Shown: positions 37,706 to 51,619, counted from the first letter of the stretch. The stretch is DNA of 64,000 nucleotides from Dromaius novaehollandiae (GCF_036370855.1 NC_088110.1:19525501-19589500), one strand, 5' to 3'. Notes: a model not told the origin generated them from the letters alone. Numbers and translations: made by a program.

Positions 37706-40685
37706 CCAAAAAGGAAGACCCGACTCGGGCGTTTTAAATACCGAGCTCCAGGACGTGGAGCCAAGGTGGAACTCCACCATCTGCACAACCCAGAAGGAGC
37801 GGGTGTCCTACGCCAGCTCTCGGGGCAGGACGCTGGGCTCCATGTTTCCTAGAGGAGGACAGTTGCTGCACCACACCGCTGCGGTTGTTGGGAGTGCGTG
37901 GTTTGATGGCTAGGACGAGGCAATCACGCCCCAGTTGGACCCGTGTGCCGATGGCTGGGTGTCGCTCAAACACCAGGGCACGCGTGGGGTGGAAGTACTG
38001 CTGCAGTAGCCATGGCTGGACTTGTGACCGTGTTGATGATGTGGTGTAGGGTCCTAAGTGCAAAAATTGGAGGATCTGGCAGGTTTCACATAGACAAAGT
38101 TTTTACTTTGTCGTGGTCTGTCAAAGTCTCTAACGAAGGTCACAGCTAAGGGATGACATTGCTCTATTAGGACTTTATTTCGCTGAATGGGACACAGACC
38201 TTCTTTGAAGTGAAAAGCACTTACACTCTCCTAAGTGGTGTTAAGTGCTCAGAAGCACATGATGGTTTGAGTAGTCTCATTGACCTTTTTCCCCACCATT
38301 TTGCGATAGTTGCCGTATGAGTTTGTAGTTGTAACGATACTGTGTATCAACTGTGTTACTGTTGTGGCTCCAGCCCAGCGGTGGGGGCTCTGTGAAGAAC
38401 AACCTTGACAGGAAAAAGTTAGTAATACAATTGCGTATTAGTAACTTCTGGGGTGTGTAGAGGATCTTTGCCTGGTCTCCTCCAAGTTTTCCTTAGATGT
38501 CTGGATTAGTTCTGGAAAGAAACAGAACTAGTGCCTCTTGGTTAGTGGTGGCCATCTTGCTTCAGCTCCTGCTCTTCGTTTAAAATTTCTGCTCTCTTAA
38601 GATCTTTGTGTTATTACAAGAAGATGACATTTGGCAACTGGATGTGGGCTGTGTGTTTAATACTAGTGTGGCATATAAGTAATGTTGCTCAAGTAATAAC
38701 ACAGCAGGAAGATGCTCTGTGAGACAGCAGACTGCTGACCCAGGCTGCAGTCGGTTTTCGGCCCAGTCACTTTGCAGGCGTTCGCATGGAGGAGCGCGAA
38801 GCCGTCACCGGCTACGCTGTGAGCTGCACCACGGCATTGTCAAGTGCTGTGGTTCGAAGGCTGTGAATCACTTCCTTTCTTTGTTATTCCATTTGGACTA
38901 GTTTTGCTTATCACTGTGTAATATGGAAGGGTTTATCCACCAGAACAGGTAGGTAGAAATATGGCTTTTCATTTCTTGTTTGGGATGTCTGGAATGAGTA
39001 TGACCTTCTCAGCTGGGCGTGCTTCATTAAAACTTCGTCTACCTGTCGGATGCGTGGAAAAAATATGTACAGGCCTCAAATTATCAATCTAGCTACATTT
39101 TGCATCTTCACTGTGAAGCTCTTGTGATGGAGAGTCAGAAGAAATGTCTAGAAAGCTGAAGAGTTTTTATGCCTAACAGGTAGCAAGTTTGCGGATGGTA
39201 GCTTTATTTAAACGACAACTCAGCTTTGCTTCTTCCCGTCCCAGAAACCAAACCGCATCAAAGGAACTCATTAGAAAGGAGCTCTTGCAGGCTGTGATGT
39301 CCAATACCAGTTAGACCACACGTGAGATGAAGCTCTTCCCACCAGCACTTTACGCTTTCAGAGCTGACACCTCATTTCTTGCTTGGATACACCATTGTTT
39401 TCTGTCCTTCTTTTGAACAACTAAAGCATTATGAGGATGGCAGGATGACCATTAAACAGTTTCAAGATTTTATCTTGAACTATGTTATTCTCCTGAATAA
39501 TTTGGGGTTTATGGGACTATTTTAAAGCCATACTACACTTGATTCCTCTTTGACTCCATTAGTAACATCTGAGTCCTTCAAGGTTTCTTACCGAATTTCA
39601 GCAAATGAGTCAATAATAATTTCCTCTGCAATTGAGAGTATTTAATGCTGGCTGCAGAATTATTTTCATTATAGCTGATTGTGGTCTAGGAGTCATGATA
39701 AAACACATTTAAAAAGTAGAGTGTGCATTACCCACACTATATTTTTGCTCATGTATTGGTGGCACTCAAGAAACTTAATTCACTATAAAATTTAAAATTT
39801 CAGAAATAAATGTGACTATTTCTCCTATTAGTCCATCCAGTTTCTACTGTCATGTTATTTTAGAAAATTTTTTAACCTTTTAAACTTAAAGATAAATTCA
39901 ATGAATATCTTTACATTAAAGCTAATTAAGACCACAGACAAAATAACCTCAGTATTCTGTTAACTGGGTGCCTTTTTCCAGTTAAAGTGGCTTCAAATCA
40001 TCTGAAATATGTCCTATTATATTTCTTTTAGGAGCATGAAATAGTTATCAATTTATTCCAGAAATTAAAGACTATCTATCGAGAATTCTATGTTTACTGG
40101 TAGTCAGTTCTAGATTTGTTTTTTAGAACCAGGACACTTTGCATCTAAAGAGAGTTACTTCCATTATAGGTGAGAAGGTAGGTGTTAATTTTGAAAGAAA
40201 AATAAAAGAAGGTTTATTTTTGCGTAAATATAAAGACTTTTACCTTAACACTGAGGAATGTGGTACATATTTTAGTATAATTCCCAAGCAATATAAAATG
40301 CTAGTTTGCCTTTGCTTGACTTCCATGTGCTTGGGCCTTCGAGCTTTTCTGAGTGGGTGGAAGAGTCATGGAGTATTCCTTCATTCCCCCCCCCCCAGTA
40401 AGAGAGCATCTGTTAAATATTAAAGTGCTATGCTGCATATTCTTTAGTATTAACAAATTAAAAGTAAAGGACTGGCAAAAGGTATCTGCAATGGCCTTCA
40501 TTAACACACCCCTATTCTGCTTTATGATTCAAATACATTGTTGGATGCGTTGATAGAAAATCTCATTAATTTTGACAGCAAACAGAAATGGTAATACATT
40601 TGAAAGTGAATACCATTTTTGTTGACTCACATTAAAGTTTTTGTCACTGCTTTGGAGTAACATTTTGAATTCTCCATCTTGAATT

Positions 40686-40737
40686 TGGTTCCCACATTAT
40701 CTTAACACAAATGGTTCCCCCATTATCTTAACACACA
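40686..40737. repeat. 26-bp tandem duplication
   Basis: TGGTTCCC-CATTATCTTAACACA occurs twice head to tail with only two or three differences. Confidence 0.9.
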
Positions 40738-42220
40738 CAGTCTCACAAAGGCTGTGGTATTAAAATATATGACATGGTTTTACAGGAAAAAATTTTTAAT
40801 ATGAACAGCGCACCTAGCTTTTTTTTTCCCCCTACCACAGAGCATCCTGTTTAATGCAATAAAATTCAACTTTATTGATGAATATATGGATAAGTTATCA
40901 ATATTGTAGAAATGCTCATGAAGCTGACACTTTTTCATTTAATGTTTTGATTTTTCAAATTTTAGATAATAAACACAATTATACATTCAGCGACAATGAT
41001 GTTGAAATCTAAAGTGTTATTTTAACATTGTGTCAGATTATATTACAACACCTTAGGGAGTCATCTAAAGATTATAGCTAAGTCTCTGAAATGGACTGTC
41101 ACCTGCATGTATTTCTGGATCACAGTAATAAAATCACTTTTAAAACTCAGCAATTTCTGCATTGAAGTGTTCTCTGTTGGGAAAAGTGACTTTTAAAAAA
41201 AATGGCATCTTCTCATTAAAATTATCAGATGCCCATGATAGGAGGCTTGTCCACCTTAGTGACAAGTTTCAGTTAAATCTTATGTCTGTTTATGCAGCTG
41301 TGTAAGAATGAGCCGCAGTTTATTTTAGCTCACGTGATCCTCCAGAAAGATAATTTATTTCCAGAGAAGTTACAACATCTCTCATTTATACCTGCACTCA
41401 GGTACCAGCAAAGTCAAAACCTGAAGGTAATACTGACACAATTTGGCCTGCTGACTCCTTATTACATGTGCAGACATGCAAATTGGAGAGAACATGGCTG
41501 AACTTTTAGATGACAGGTTTGGTTTGAGGAAGCTGAGTTTGGAAAATATCTTTTGATTTACAAAGTGAGCAAATGAGAGTTGTTGAGCATTGTGGCTTCC
41601 CATCTTGCATCTTTTTTAATGGAGTCACTTTTTAGAAGAGAGACACACTTAAACCTGCTTATTGAAGACTTCTGGAAAGCCAGAAATCTATTTTTAAAGT
41701 ACTTCACACATGTATCCTCTATGGCAGAGATGATTTGCAAGAAAACAGGATTTTTAAGTAAATATTATTATTTCATGTAAACTTAAACTTAAATCAGTGA
41801 GTTTATTGGCATAACAGTTCAGTGTGGAGGGAACAAGAGTGATGCCACAAGCAGAAAACAGTGACTGGAAGTGTGATGGGGGTGGGGGGGGGATACAAAA
41901 CACAGTTAGGCATCTGCTCCTGCTGTAAAATGGGAAGCTATGGATGCAATGCTGACTTCAGTAATATTAGGCATATTCCCAACAGCTAAGCATCTGGTCA
42001 TCTTTAAGTAACACCATAGTTTTTCTAGTGGAAAAGCTTTATCAACAGCTATTTTGAAGAATCAGCTATTTATCCATACACTGTTCCAGAACTATTATCA
42101 AAATCAGTTTTTAGAAGACAATTGTACTCAAAATAAGGTAACTTGTGAGCAATGCTATACTCGGTAGAAATCTTGCTGCTTCAGGAAACTTTTCAGAATT
42201 CAGTTCCAAACTCGGTGTGG

Positions 42221-42252
42221 TTTGCATGCAGTGCAATTTGCATGCAGTGCAG
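42221..42252. repeat. 16-bp duplication carrying an octamer motif
   Basis: TTTGCATGCAGTGCAA is followed directly by TTTGCATGCAGTGCAG. The junction creates a perfect POU octamer, ATTTGCAT (42,236-42,243). Confidence 0.85.
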
Positions 42253-43984
42253 ACAGGAGTCTTTAATCCTAAACTGAGCCATCATCTGGGCGATAGATTA
42301 AACTGAGATATAAAGCCCACAATACAGAGTTAACCTGAGGCTCCTTCTACCCAGGTCCTATAGTTCTCTAAATTCAAAATACTGAGTGACTTTCAAAAGC
42401 GTTAGTGGATAACTCTGGCAATATTCATTATCTTACTAAGAAATGCCAGGGTCAAGCTGCACATGGAACATTAAAATGCACATAATGACTGTCTTGTTTA
42501 CCTACAACGTCACTGTGTTACCACTACTCCAACTTCCTCGTTACGTTGCAAACTGCTTGGCATATTTGGGGATACTGAAAGGCAATTGATTTCTTATGCA
42601 TGTTACAGTTCTGTTACAATCTTGATGAAGCGCTTTATCTGGATCAAGTGTAGTTTACCTCAAGAACACACACGTCACAAGCACCTCTGGCTTGGAAAAG
42701 CTACTGAAAATATACTCTGGAACACACACGTAAACCTAAATATGTGCAATGAAGACTTTCCCCCACCAAAGACACTGAACTGAACAGGCTTCCCTTCCTT
42801 GTCCAGGTTCAGTGTTTCTGTTTACCTCTCAGAGGATAAAAATGATGCAACTTTTCGTAACGCTTTGTGAACGACAACCATATTTTACTTTGGATTTGGT
42901 CTTTAATTCAATATTAAAACCAGTAATAAAGCCATTATTTAGTAATTGTTTCTGAAAGTTAAAATATTTAGAGAGAAACTAGTTCAAATAATAGCAAAAT
43001 TTAAATGTGATCTAATATTGAGAGAAATTGGCTGGGGTTTTTTTACATCAATGGAGTAATTGTGATGGCTAACTATGCTGTAAATAGTGTTTCTTTGTCT
43101 ATTCATTTGACTTTTAGCAGTGTTACAGTTTCTTGGCTCTGTACATTTTCATCAGTGCAATCCCTTTTTTTGTCCCTCCCTACCCATATATTTTTCAAAC
43201 AATTTTTGCAGTACATTTTATGACCCTGGCATCTTGACACTGACAAAAAACATGAATTAAAGAGTAACCTGTTCTCTATGTCCAAGCTATTAGAACACTA
43301 TACTACATCAAACAGTTTCATATGAAATATTTGTAATGGAAAGGGAAGGGGAAGGGAGGTATATGAACGCTGGCTTGCTTTGCATTCAGGAAAATAAGAT
43401 CATTCTTCTATTTTCCACAAAAGGAAAATTATCCTGTTGTTTATTATCAAAACTTTAGGCTGGTAATATTGTAAGGCTGAAGAGAAATGCACCTGTTTTC
43501 TTTCATTACACGGAGAATAGGTAGGTTTCAGTATTATCTCATTATCAATCAGGATATAAAATAGTCAGGAATCTATTAGGTTTCTAAAAGCTTTCTTGAG
43601 ACGTTGATGTGACTGACCTGTAGAGGCAGCAATGATTCTTGTGGCTCACCAAAGAAGGGAGGATAGATTGACTATTGCAGTATTGTAAATGGTAGCAATG
43701 TGATCAGCAGACTACAACAAAACATTAGAACAAAAACAGTGTAGAAAACATCTGTCAGAAGTACACTTCTCTTTGAAAACAACAGTTGCCCCACTTGGAC
43801 TTTGCTAGATTTCTCGTAGACCACCACCCACAAAGCTCACAGCCCATCCCTTCACAGGGACAAAACAGGGACCATAAGGATATTCTCTTCCATAATGCAC
43901 TTCACTGTATTTATTTACATTTGTGGTTTTTATTCAGAATCTCTTACAATAATGTAATCCTTACACCTGCTCAGCACCCAGTGG

Positions 43985-45668
43985 ATTAAAAAGGGGTACA
44001 AGGGACTACAGACCAGTAAGCCTGAGCCCCACTGTATGCAAATTAATAGCACCTATAAAAATAAATTGAATAGCAGATACATGGGAATGTGTCTTGGTTT
44101 GAAGAAGAGTTAATGTGACTTCTTAGAGGAAAGTCGCATCTCGCAGATCTCTTAGAGTCAATGAACATGTGGATAAGAATGGTTGTGGCTGGTGTAAATG
44201 GATTTTCAAAAAACCTTCTGATGAGATCCCAAAGGAGCAGCTGTTACTGAAAAAAAGCTGTGGCACAGGAGGATTGGTGATCTGGACTGCTTGGTTTGCA
44301 GAGAAGAATCAAAGGAAGCAATGAAGGGAGGTTATGCCAGAGTTTCCAAATATCAGCACTGAGATCAGTGCTGTACAACAGAATCATAAATTATTTGAAA
44401 ATAATTGCATTTACTGCTGATAATTTACAGATTATTATTAGCGTTGTCAAGAGGAAAGTCGACAGTGAAGAGCTGGATGATAAAATAGCAATTGAAATTC
44501 AGTGTTTATAAATGCAAGCTAATGATCAAGGGAAAAGTAATCCTGACTATACATGCATAGCAATGAGTCCTTCCTACAGTAGCCATTATCATTCAGGAGA
44601 GAGATCTTGGAATCACTGTGAAAAGTCTTCACAGTGTATAATGTAGGTGTGCCTACGTTAGGATTTTCATCTGGATCAGGTGCATGCTTTCTAAGTGAAT
44701 CTCCCTCTGATCCCCGTTCACCACACCTCGGCTCGCATCACCGAACAGTCTTGGAGAGCAGGGACTGCATTCCTTTCGGATGAAACCAAACTGGAAAATG
44801 TGCTCCAGTTCCTAACGGGTATCCGGTCCCTGGGACCAGACCACTGCTTATCAGACGTTAACCTCCTGAGCTATGTGCAGTGGAAATACCAGGTCCTCCG
44901 CACCGATTGCTTCATTCTATAGGTCTGCTGCTACTTGCTCATCCAGACACAGTCTTCGAAAAATCAGCTCAGTATTTAAGCACAGGCAAACAGAATTCAG
45001 GTGTTATTAAAAAAAGAACTGAGAACAAAAAAGAAAATCATCATTACATCACTGGGGAATACCATTGTGCTTCCACATCTTCAGTACTGCACCCATTTCA
45101 AGAGCACGGCAGAACTAGAAACAGTGCAGAGAAGGGCAAGGAAGGCGTTGCAAGGTATGAATGACTGTCAGCGAAAAGACACCTTATGATAACTTTCTGG
45201 CTGGCAGAAGACGTGATTGAGGAAGATATGAATGGCATGGAAAAGACAAATGGGGATGATAGTTAATCCAGTGATGAATGCTATTTCTTATTGCACAGGA
45301 AAAGACATGCAGCGACTGAAATGATCAGGCAAATAACTGAGACAAAAGAAGTAGTTCTTCACAGTATTTAAATCTGGGAACTCATTGTCACAGGATATTG
45401 TGGAAGTCAAAACTATAAATGGTTTCAAACAATGGTAAAACAGCTTCTTGGAAGGTAGATCCATTTATACTTTTCAGCACAAAAAATCCTTACACTGCTA
45501 ACTGTCAGGAGCTAGGAGGGTAGACCAAGGACAGCACTTACTCTACAGATGCTGTTTTCCTAAGCATCCAATACTAATTTCTGTTAGAACATTTATAAAT
45601 AAATGTTCTAATATGTTGAGCTCAATGGACCTTTAGTCTGACCCAGTATGGCAGTTCTTAGTTTTGTA
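43985..45668 (+). mobile_element. Ancient CR1-family LINE 3' half, interrupted
   Basis: Plus-oriented CR1 phrases occur in order: CTACAGACCAGTAAGCCTGA (RT region), CCTTCTGATGAGATCCC, TCTTGGAATCACTGTG, GCAGAGAAGGGCAAGGA, GGCATGGAAAAGACAAATGG, GGGAACTCATTGTCACAGGATATTGTGG, and the 3' end GGACCTTTAGTCTGACCCAGTATGGCAGTTCTTA. Many indels and stops make it inactive. The order is broken between about 44,650 and 44,995 by unrelated sequence. Confidence 0.88.
44650..44995. other. Foreign block inside the old CR1
   Basis: CR1-like sequence stops at about 44,645 (after ATCACTGTGAAAAGTCTTCACAG...) and resumes at about 44,997 (TCAGGTGTTATTAAAAAAAG). The piece between is more GC-rich and carries a 75-codon plus-strand frame (44,695-44,922) with no recognised similarity. 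It may be a later insertion, or a strongly diverged part of the element. Confidence 0.4.
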
Positions 45669-48600
45669 TATACAGCAGTCATTAAACAAACATAAGTATT
45701 GACTAAGATGTTGATACGGTCTACAGAGATCACAAACCTACTTGCCTGACAAGTTGTACTCTGGTATTTTAATAGATGATCATTGCTAATTTGTAGCACT
45801 GCAAACTAAAGGACAAATTAGAATAGTGGGTTCAGTCTCTGACACAGAAAAAATGTTCCTGTTTTAGAGACCTCACAGTCTAGACTTCCAACAAGATGCA
45901 ACAGGGGGAAGAAGCAAACAAAAGAGAAGAATGGAGGAGGTGATGAAGTAATGTTAAAACAAACATGCATAATAAAATAAAAGTTTTGGCTTATTGCCAT
46001 AGTTCTGCTTAAAGCTGGGGTAGAAGGGATAATGGTAAACTAGAAAACATTTGAGTAAATGCATGGAATGAGGCAACTTCTCAAATCAGTGTTATTAGAA
46101 AGTTGCATTAATGAAAGAAAACATTTCTAATGAATGAAAATAGCTTTCTCCTACTTTATGAGGAAATCATTTCAAGATCTAAAAGGGCTTATTCATAAAT
46201 TTATACATTTGTATTTTTGGATGATCTTCATAGGTTTCCCTAATGCTCCATAGGATTGTTAGTATACACTTATTAATCTTTGAAGGCCTCATCTGAATAT
46301 ACTTAAAAGAGCCACTAACTTTTAATAAACCTACCAAATTGCTATTTTGTTATTTTCTTTCCTGTAAATGGTGATTACTAATACAACAAAATATAAACAG
46401 TCTAATCTTTAACTGACCAGTTCTACTTGACAAATTCTTTTGTTGCTCTAAATTAAATAGCAACATATATCAAATATCAAAATTCATAACAGGAAAGAGG
46501 ATGGAGACATTCTGCATCACAAATTAAATACTAGGAATTATAGGAAAAAGTACATTTGCAAACAAAAATGTCTCCACAAAACTCCAAGGAAAATAACCCA
46601 GAAGTTCCTGAAACAATAAATAATGGTGATCATGACTGATGAGGGACAACTGAAACTGTGCAATTTGACTGCAGTAACTGGAAACTAGACTATAAGAGAA
46701 TCTGGGTGCACAAACTCAAGTTTTAATATCTGAAAAGCAGCTTCCACTTTTGTACAATTAAATACTGCCACTGGTTCATAATTTTCTTCTGTGCTGAAAT
46801 GTCAGAACTGATGTACCATAAGAGTCAGAAAAGGAAATTGTAGAGATGATGGGGAGCATGACAAAGTTTTATCAAAATAATAACTACTATATACCTAATA
46901 CTACAATATGCTACAGATCAATAATAGTAATACATATTAATATACAGTATTTATATAGTTGGCAAGTTACACCTTAGCACAGAAACAATAATAAAAGTAA
47001 CAGGAAACCGAAAGAAGCAATAGGTATCAGCTTCAGATCTCCGGCAGCAGAAGAGCAGAAGTGAGTACTTCTTAGTAAAAACCTTTGTGAACTCAGTACA
47101 CCCTGGTAGCTGCATGCCAACGGAGCTAGAAATGAACAGTTCGAGAGGTCCCTATTCCAGGGTGTATAAGGCACCAGCAACACAGACCAAGACATGCCAA
47201 GGAGAGATTACAGTCCAGATTTAAAATATATGCTTTTTCTTGCTGGTATGGAGAAAATGAACATTTTGAAGACACAAGAAAACAAACAAGATCTTGAAAC
47301 TACTCTCTGAATGCATTACAGTAAAGAGCAGTCCCTACAACGCAAAAGAGCTAGAGGATAAAATTTAACGAGTGCAACTTTCAGAGAAGCAAGAAATTCA
47401 GTGAGCAGTGAAAGGAAGCCCGAAAATCCATGGGTCTGGAAAAAGTTTGGAGAACTCCAAGTGATACTGACATGCAAGAATTAATGTGCCTCAGAGGAAA
47501 ACTCCTCCGAAGGAAAAAGTGAGCAATAAACAAGAAGCTGTGTCCTGCATGGTTTCTTAAGGGGCATCACAAAAGTTTGAGGGTTACAACTTATTTTTAG
47601 GAAATGATGAAGGGGATGAGAAAACAGTAAGAAATACTAGATGGAAATGGCAACTCATCAATGAACGAAGAAAGAGACTAGATCTTTACTGTAGAAATGC
47701 AGTATGACTTCATTTCCATCTTTATATATATGAAAACAGAGAATGACACTTAGTGAAGTATAAAATACACAATTCAGACTGAAAAACTTTCTGAAACACT
47801 GAATGTTCCTTTTAATTACCCCTATGGCCTAGTAATGTCTTATGTACAACAGACGCCCCCATCATCTGTGCGCTGATGACACAGAAAAGATGCAACGGGA
47901 ACCGCAGAGAAGGCTGCGTTTGATAACACCGTATTTGTAGTGGGGAATTTGTGTACTGGGGAATTCATATGCTGGGGAAATAGCTTCTTTCTTACTTCAA
48001 CCCACAGAAACACTCTGTTTCTTATCAGGATAAGTAGGTGAGGGAAGCTGAAGTATAAATGCACCATCAGCCTAAGTGCCGGGCAGGCTGCCTGTGGGAC
48101 CTGCCAGCAGCTAAGGGGTGAGAGTGCTCTGCCCCTCCCGTGTCCCCAGCGAGCAAGGACCGTGCTGATGCCGCTGGAGGCAGGTTCATCCGTCTCCTGC
48201 CTGCTTTTCTCCCCCTGCTGCCTTCTCCCCAGCAATGAATGGCTTCTGGTGCCTTTCCCATGCACTGGCATGCACTTGCATCAGATGACAGATTAAACCA
48301 GAGTGCCAAGATGGCCTTGTCATCTCTCCCTGCTGACTAAGGCCTATGCAAACAGTATGTTGCATGGCATTTATCAAGATAACAAAAATTCCAAGCTAAC
48401 AGGAAGACACCTTGTTGGTTTTTTTTCTTCCTGTAGACATCACAAGCTTTGGATTCTTATTCTCATCAATCTTTTGTTAGACTGATAGAAGGCACTTCCA
48501 CCAAAGAGCACCCCTGCTCTGTGTGTGGACTGCCTGTCACAGCCCATAATCTTACATGAACTGATGTTTTTACTGCCTCAGAAAGCGTCAAGGAATTGCT

Positions 48601-51600
48601 AGAATTGATGGAAGACTGTTTCTCCTAGTTGAGTAACATGTCCCCCAGCCTTGTCATGAGAGTCACAGAGGATGCCAGATCTGTTCCCTACGTTGTTTGA
48701 CCATCCTACAGTCTGGCTTTCTGACATGACTTCACTTACAGTGCTTGCAGTGCGTGCCAGTGACAGCAGTTCTCCCACAGAAGTGGTATCAAATACTGCA
48801 GTGTGTGCATGGTTTCCAGTTATTGACAAGCTGCTGTGGGCTGTGATTTGAATTGTTCCACAACTGTGCTGCTGTTATTTTCTTTGCTACATCTACTCAT
48901 ATCAAATACCACTGACAACCTGCTGTGTTTAGAAGACAAAGGCAGGCCTCTTTTTAACATGAACTGGACCTTCTATTTGTACCATGAATAATGCAATTTT
49001 TCTCATGTGCTGTTAACTGCTGCTCTTGTAGCCTGTTTAGTATACATGAAAAAAGGTCTTGCTTACTGAGCAATTAAAATGTGTAGGCTACTCTTTTACT
49101 TTGGATATGGAACCATCCTCCACTGCTGTTTTATCTTAGAATATTTATTCACCCTTTGAATTTCTACAGTCCTTTTCAAGACATGTGTCCAAAGCACAGT
49201 TCATAAGCCAAGGAGAACATTCTTTAAAGCTGTTACATCCCCAAGACACAAGACAGAATTCCTTCGGTAATTGCTGTAGTTTCTTCTTTAACATAACACT
49301 TCTGTCAAATTTCTAGTTTCCTATGTTAAACTCTTAAGTTTTTGTGCAGTTCAGAACAGCTTTAACAGCGCTTTCCCTAAACACCTTTCTTACCTCATGT
49401 TCACCTGCTGTTGCTCCTACTACCTCCAAAGACAGCCATTCCAGCCATTACAAGCATCTCCACTCATCACAGGCTGAAATCTAATGGCAGCTGGGCTTTC
49501 AAAGGGCAGAGTTACGCACTGAGGGTGTTTTTTTAGTACTGAGCATCACAAAGGTCTGTTTTGGATGTCTACTTAAATACATACATATATTTAAATGTAT
49601 GCATGAGGGGGTATTTGGGATTGTCTACTGAATATTTAATATTTGATATATCACTTCTTCAATTTTTGTAACTTAACCTGAGTAGTAAGCCTCAAGGTTA
49701 ACAGGGGAACTGCATGATAAGCCTCAGATCTAACAGAGGAACTGATAGCAAGACCTATGTTTTTATTCCCCCTCTGATTACACAGCAGCATAATACTGAT
49801 TTGCACTACCAAATGCAGTGTAATTGAATGAGGCAGAAGACAACTAAGACTGTTCTACAGTCCTTTTTTTTGTTGTTTTCTTTTGCAGAGACTCGTCTTT
49901 AGCTCCCTTTCTGAGACAGTTTCTTGAATCTCTGACTCAAACAGAGACACCTCTGAATGGGGTAAACCGGTAGCGTAGCACTTCTGGGACAGAAACTGCA
50001 AACTGTTAGGAGAACGTTCCCCTTTTCAAACATGGGGGCAGCTGCTTTTGATCTGTGGCTTCTCGCTGCTATTGTGCAAGGCAATCGCACTCTGCGAGTT
50101 TCGGGAGCCACAACAGAGAGTAAGCAAAGCTGTGGCTCATTTAGGACTGGGTGTTATTGTAATGAACTTAATAAATCCTATCGAGAACTGAAAGTTTCTC
50201 CAGAGTTCTCGGTCCTGCAAAGCAGCACTCTCCGTCTGACCGCTGAGCCTTGCACACTCTGGGCCCTACAAAAACTGCACCAGGTCTAAGCGACACCAGT
50301 TTCGGCAACACCAGTAACCCTAGTGGAAGTCGTTCCCCCACGTCAGCAGCTGTTTTCAGCATGAAGTTGACTAGACGTGCTCTGAGCGGAGCTTAAGGGA
50401 CACTGCCCTGCAGAGGGCTTCCTGGGCCCCAGGTCCCCGTGCTGAGGTGACGGCAGTCCAGGAGGTAGGCCCTCGTGCAGAAACAAACTGATTTTCTTTG
50501 TGAAATAAATACCCGTAGAAGATAGGGGGTTGGCATTTTTGTTAACCAGACTCATCGTATGGTTAAAGCTGAATGTTAATATTGTTCTTGTAGAACATGA
50601 ATGGCAAGGATCTGTTTCATGTGCCTTATGGATCCTGACCTTCAAAAGGCAAAATACATTGCAGTGCCATTTATCTCATTTTAGGAAAGCAGGATAGAAA
50701 GAGATCTCCTAACTCATTAATTCTACAGTCATGGTTATCAGCTCATCACAGTCAGCCATGTCATATCATCACTCACATCAAGAGAGATGGTATCTGGATC
50801 AGACTCCATCTTAAAACGAGCAGGGTTCACACCCTCTGCCCCTAAACTTAAAGGACGCTTCTGGAAAGGATTTCTAAGACCAGTCGTGGTTAGGACTGAA
50901 AATGCACTGGAGGAAAGACTGAGCCAGGCAGCAAACTCTGCAGCAGAAAAAACATTCACCATAGAAACCTAAAAATGACTCAGAATGATGAACTAGTATC
51001 ATTTCAAAAAGAAAGTACTATCATACCTATTTTCTGGCCACAGGACAGTTTTATTAATGGACATGAATTGTAAATTATATATTCTTGGTCTGTCTACTTT
51101 GGAACACTCAAAAATGAAAAAAAAGAAAACTTTTATAAAATATTTCAGTGTGCTTTAATACCAAAAGCTGATAAGTATGGTAGATACACCAGGAAAATTA
51201 AAAGCCCTAGGGCTAAATATTTTTATAAATGTCATTAGAAAAAAAACTTCAACTAATCAGGTTGACCTTGCTCTTTAAGGTGCTGGGGAGACGGGGCTGC
51301 GCACGGCTCTGAGTTTAGCACTGTGTAAATAACGTATCAGACTCCACCAATGGTGTAATGCTTTGTGCCTTCTGCTAGGGCATAATCTATAGCTTTCGAC
51401 ACAGATGATTAGGGAAAGATCTGATATACTAGGTTCTTGTGTTACTTGGGGGAATATATAATTTACATATATTAAAAAAATTAATGTTATACTACTATCT
51501 GTTAAAGCCATCTTTCCTTCCTTTTTCTGAAGCCCATTTAAAAGGATTTCTAGGCATCTAAAAATAAAACAGAAATACCTGAGGGCCTGGCTTTTAAATG
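45669..51600 (+). other. CDYL2 intron 1, no confirmed gene
   Basis: Mostly AT-rich. A somewhat GC-richer stretch at about 47.84-48.32 kb and another at about 49.9-50.5 kb hold short frames on both strands without recognisable protein. Polypyrimidine and simple runs are scattered. Confidence 0.5.
47941..47988. repeat. 16-bp repeat with kappaB-like motif, three copies
   Basis: TGGGGAATTTGTGTAC, TGGGGAATTCATATGC and TGGGGAAATAGCTTCT lie head to tail. The shared TGGGGAAWT core resembles an NF-kappaB half site. Confidence 0.7.
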
Positions 51601-51619
51601 AAAATATTCAGTTTCCCAG

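Larger units (their letters stand above)
35530..37870 (+). promoter_or_regulatory. CDYL2: CpG-island promoter and 5' UTR region of CDYL2
   Basis: GC content and CpG density rise sharply near 35.5 kb, peak at about 36.1-37.65 kb and fall away by 37.9 kb, against an AT-rich background. I see no TATA box in a convincing position. GC-box (Sp1/KLF-like) runs are dense at about 36,560-36,610. A YY1-like AAGATGGC lies at 35,954-35,961. The transcription start is not determinable by eye; the 5' UTR probably includes the sequence just upstream of the ATG at 36,844. Very long overlapping open frames on both strands here are a by-product of GC-rich DNA with few stop codons. Confidence 0.85.
37871..43984 (+). 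other. CDYL2 intron 1, no second gene seen
   Basis: AT-rich intronic DNA with short duplications at 40.69 and 42.22 kb, an 11-C run at 40,386-40,396 and G runs near 41.88 kb. A YY1-like GCCATCTTG occurs at about 38,552. No exon of CDYL2 or another gene was recognised. Confidence 0.5.

Noticed and set aside
36758..37786. 342-codon minus-strand frame in the CpG island
   Set aside because: Pro/Arg/Ala-rich translation of GC-rich DNA without a recognisable domain. Several other overlapping frames on both strands are equally open.
36780..37913. 377-codon plus-strand frame spanning the CDYL2 start region
   Set aside because: It starts at GTG rather than ATG, is Gly/Arg/Ala low complexity, runs through the splice donor and the GGCCG array, and reflects the lack of stop codons in CpG-island DNA.
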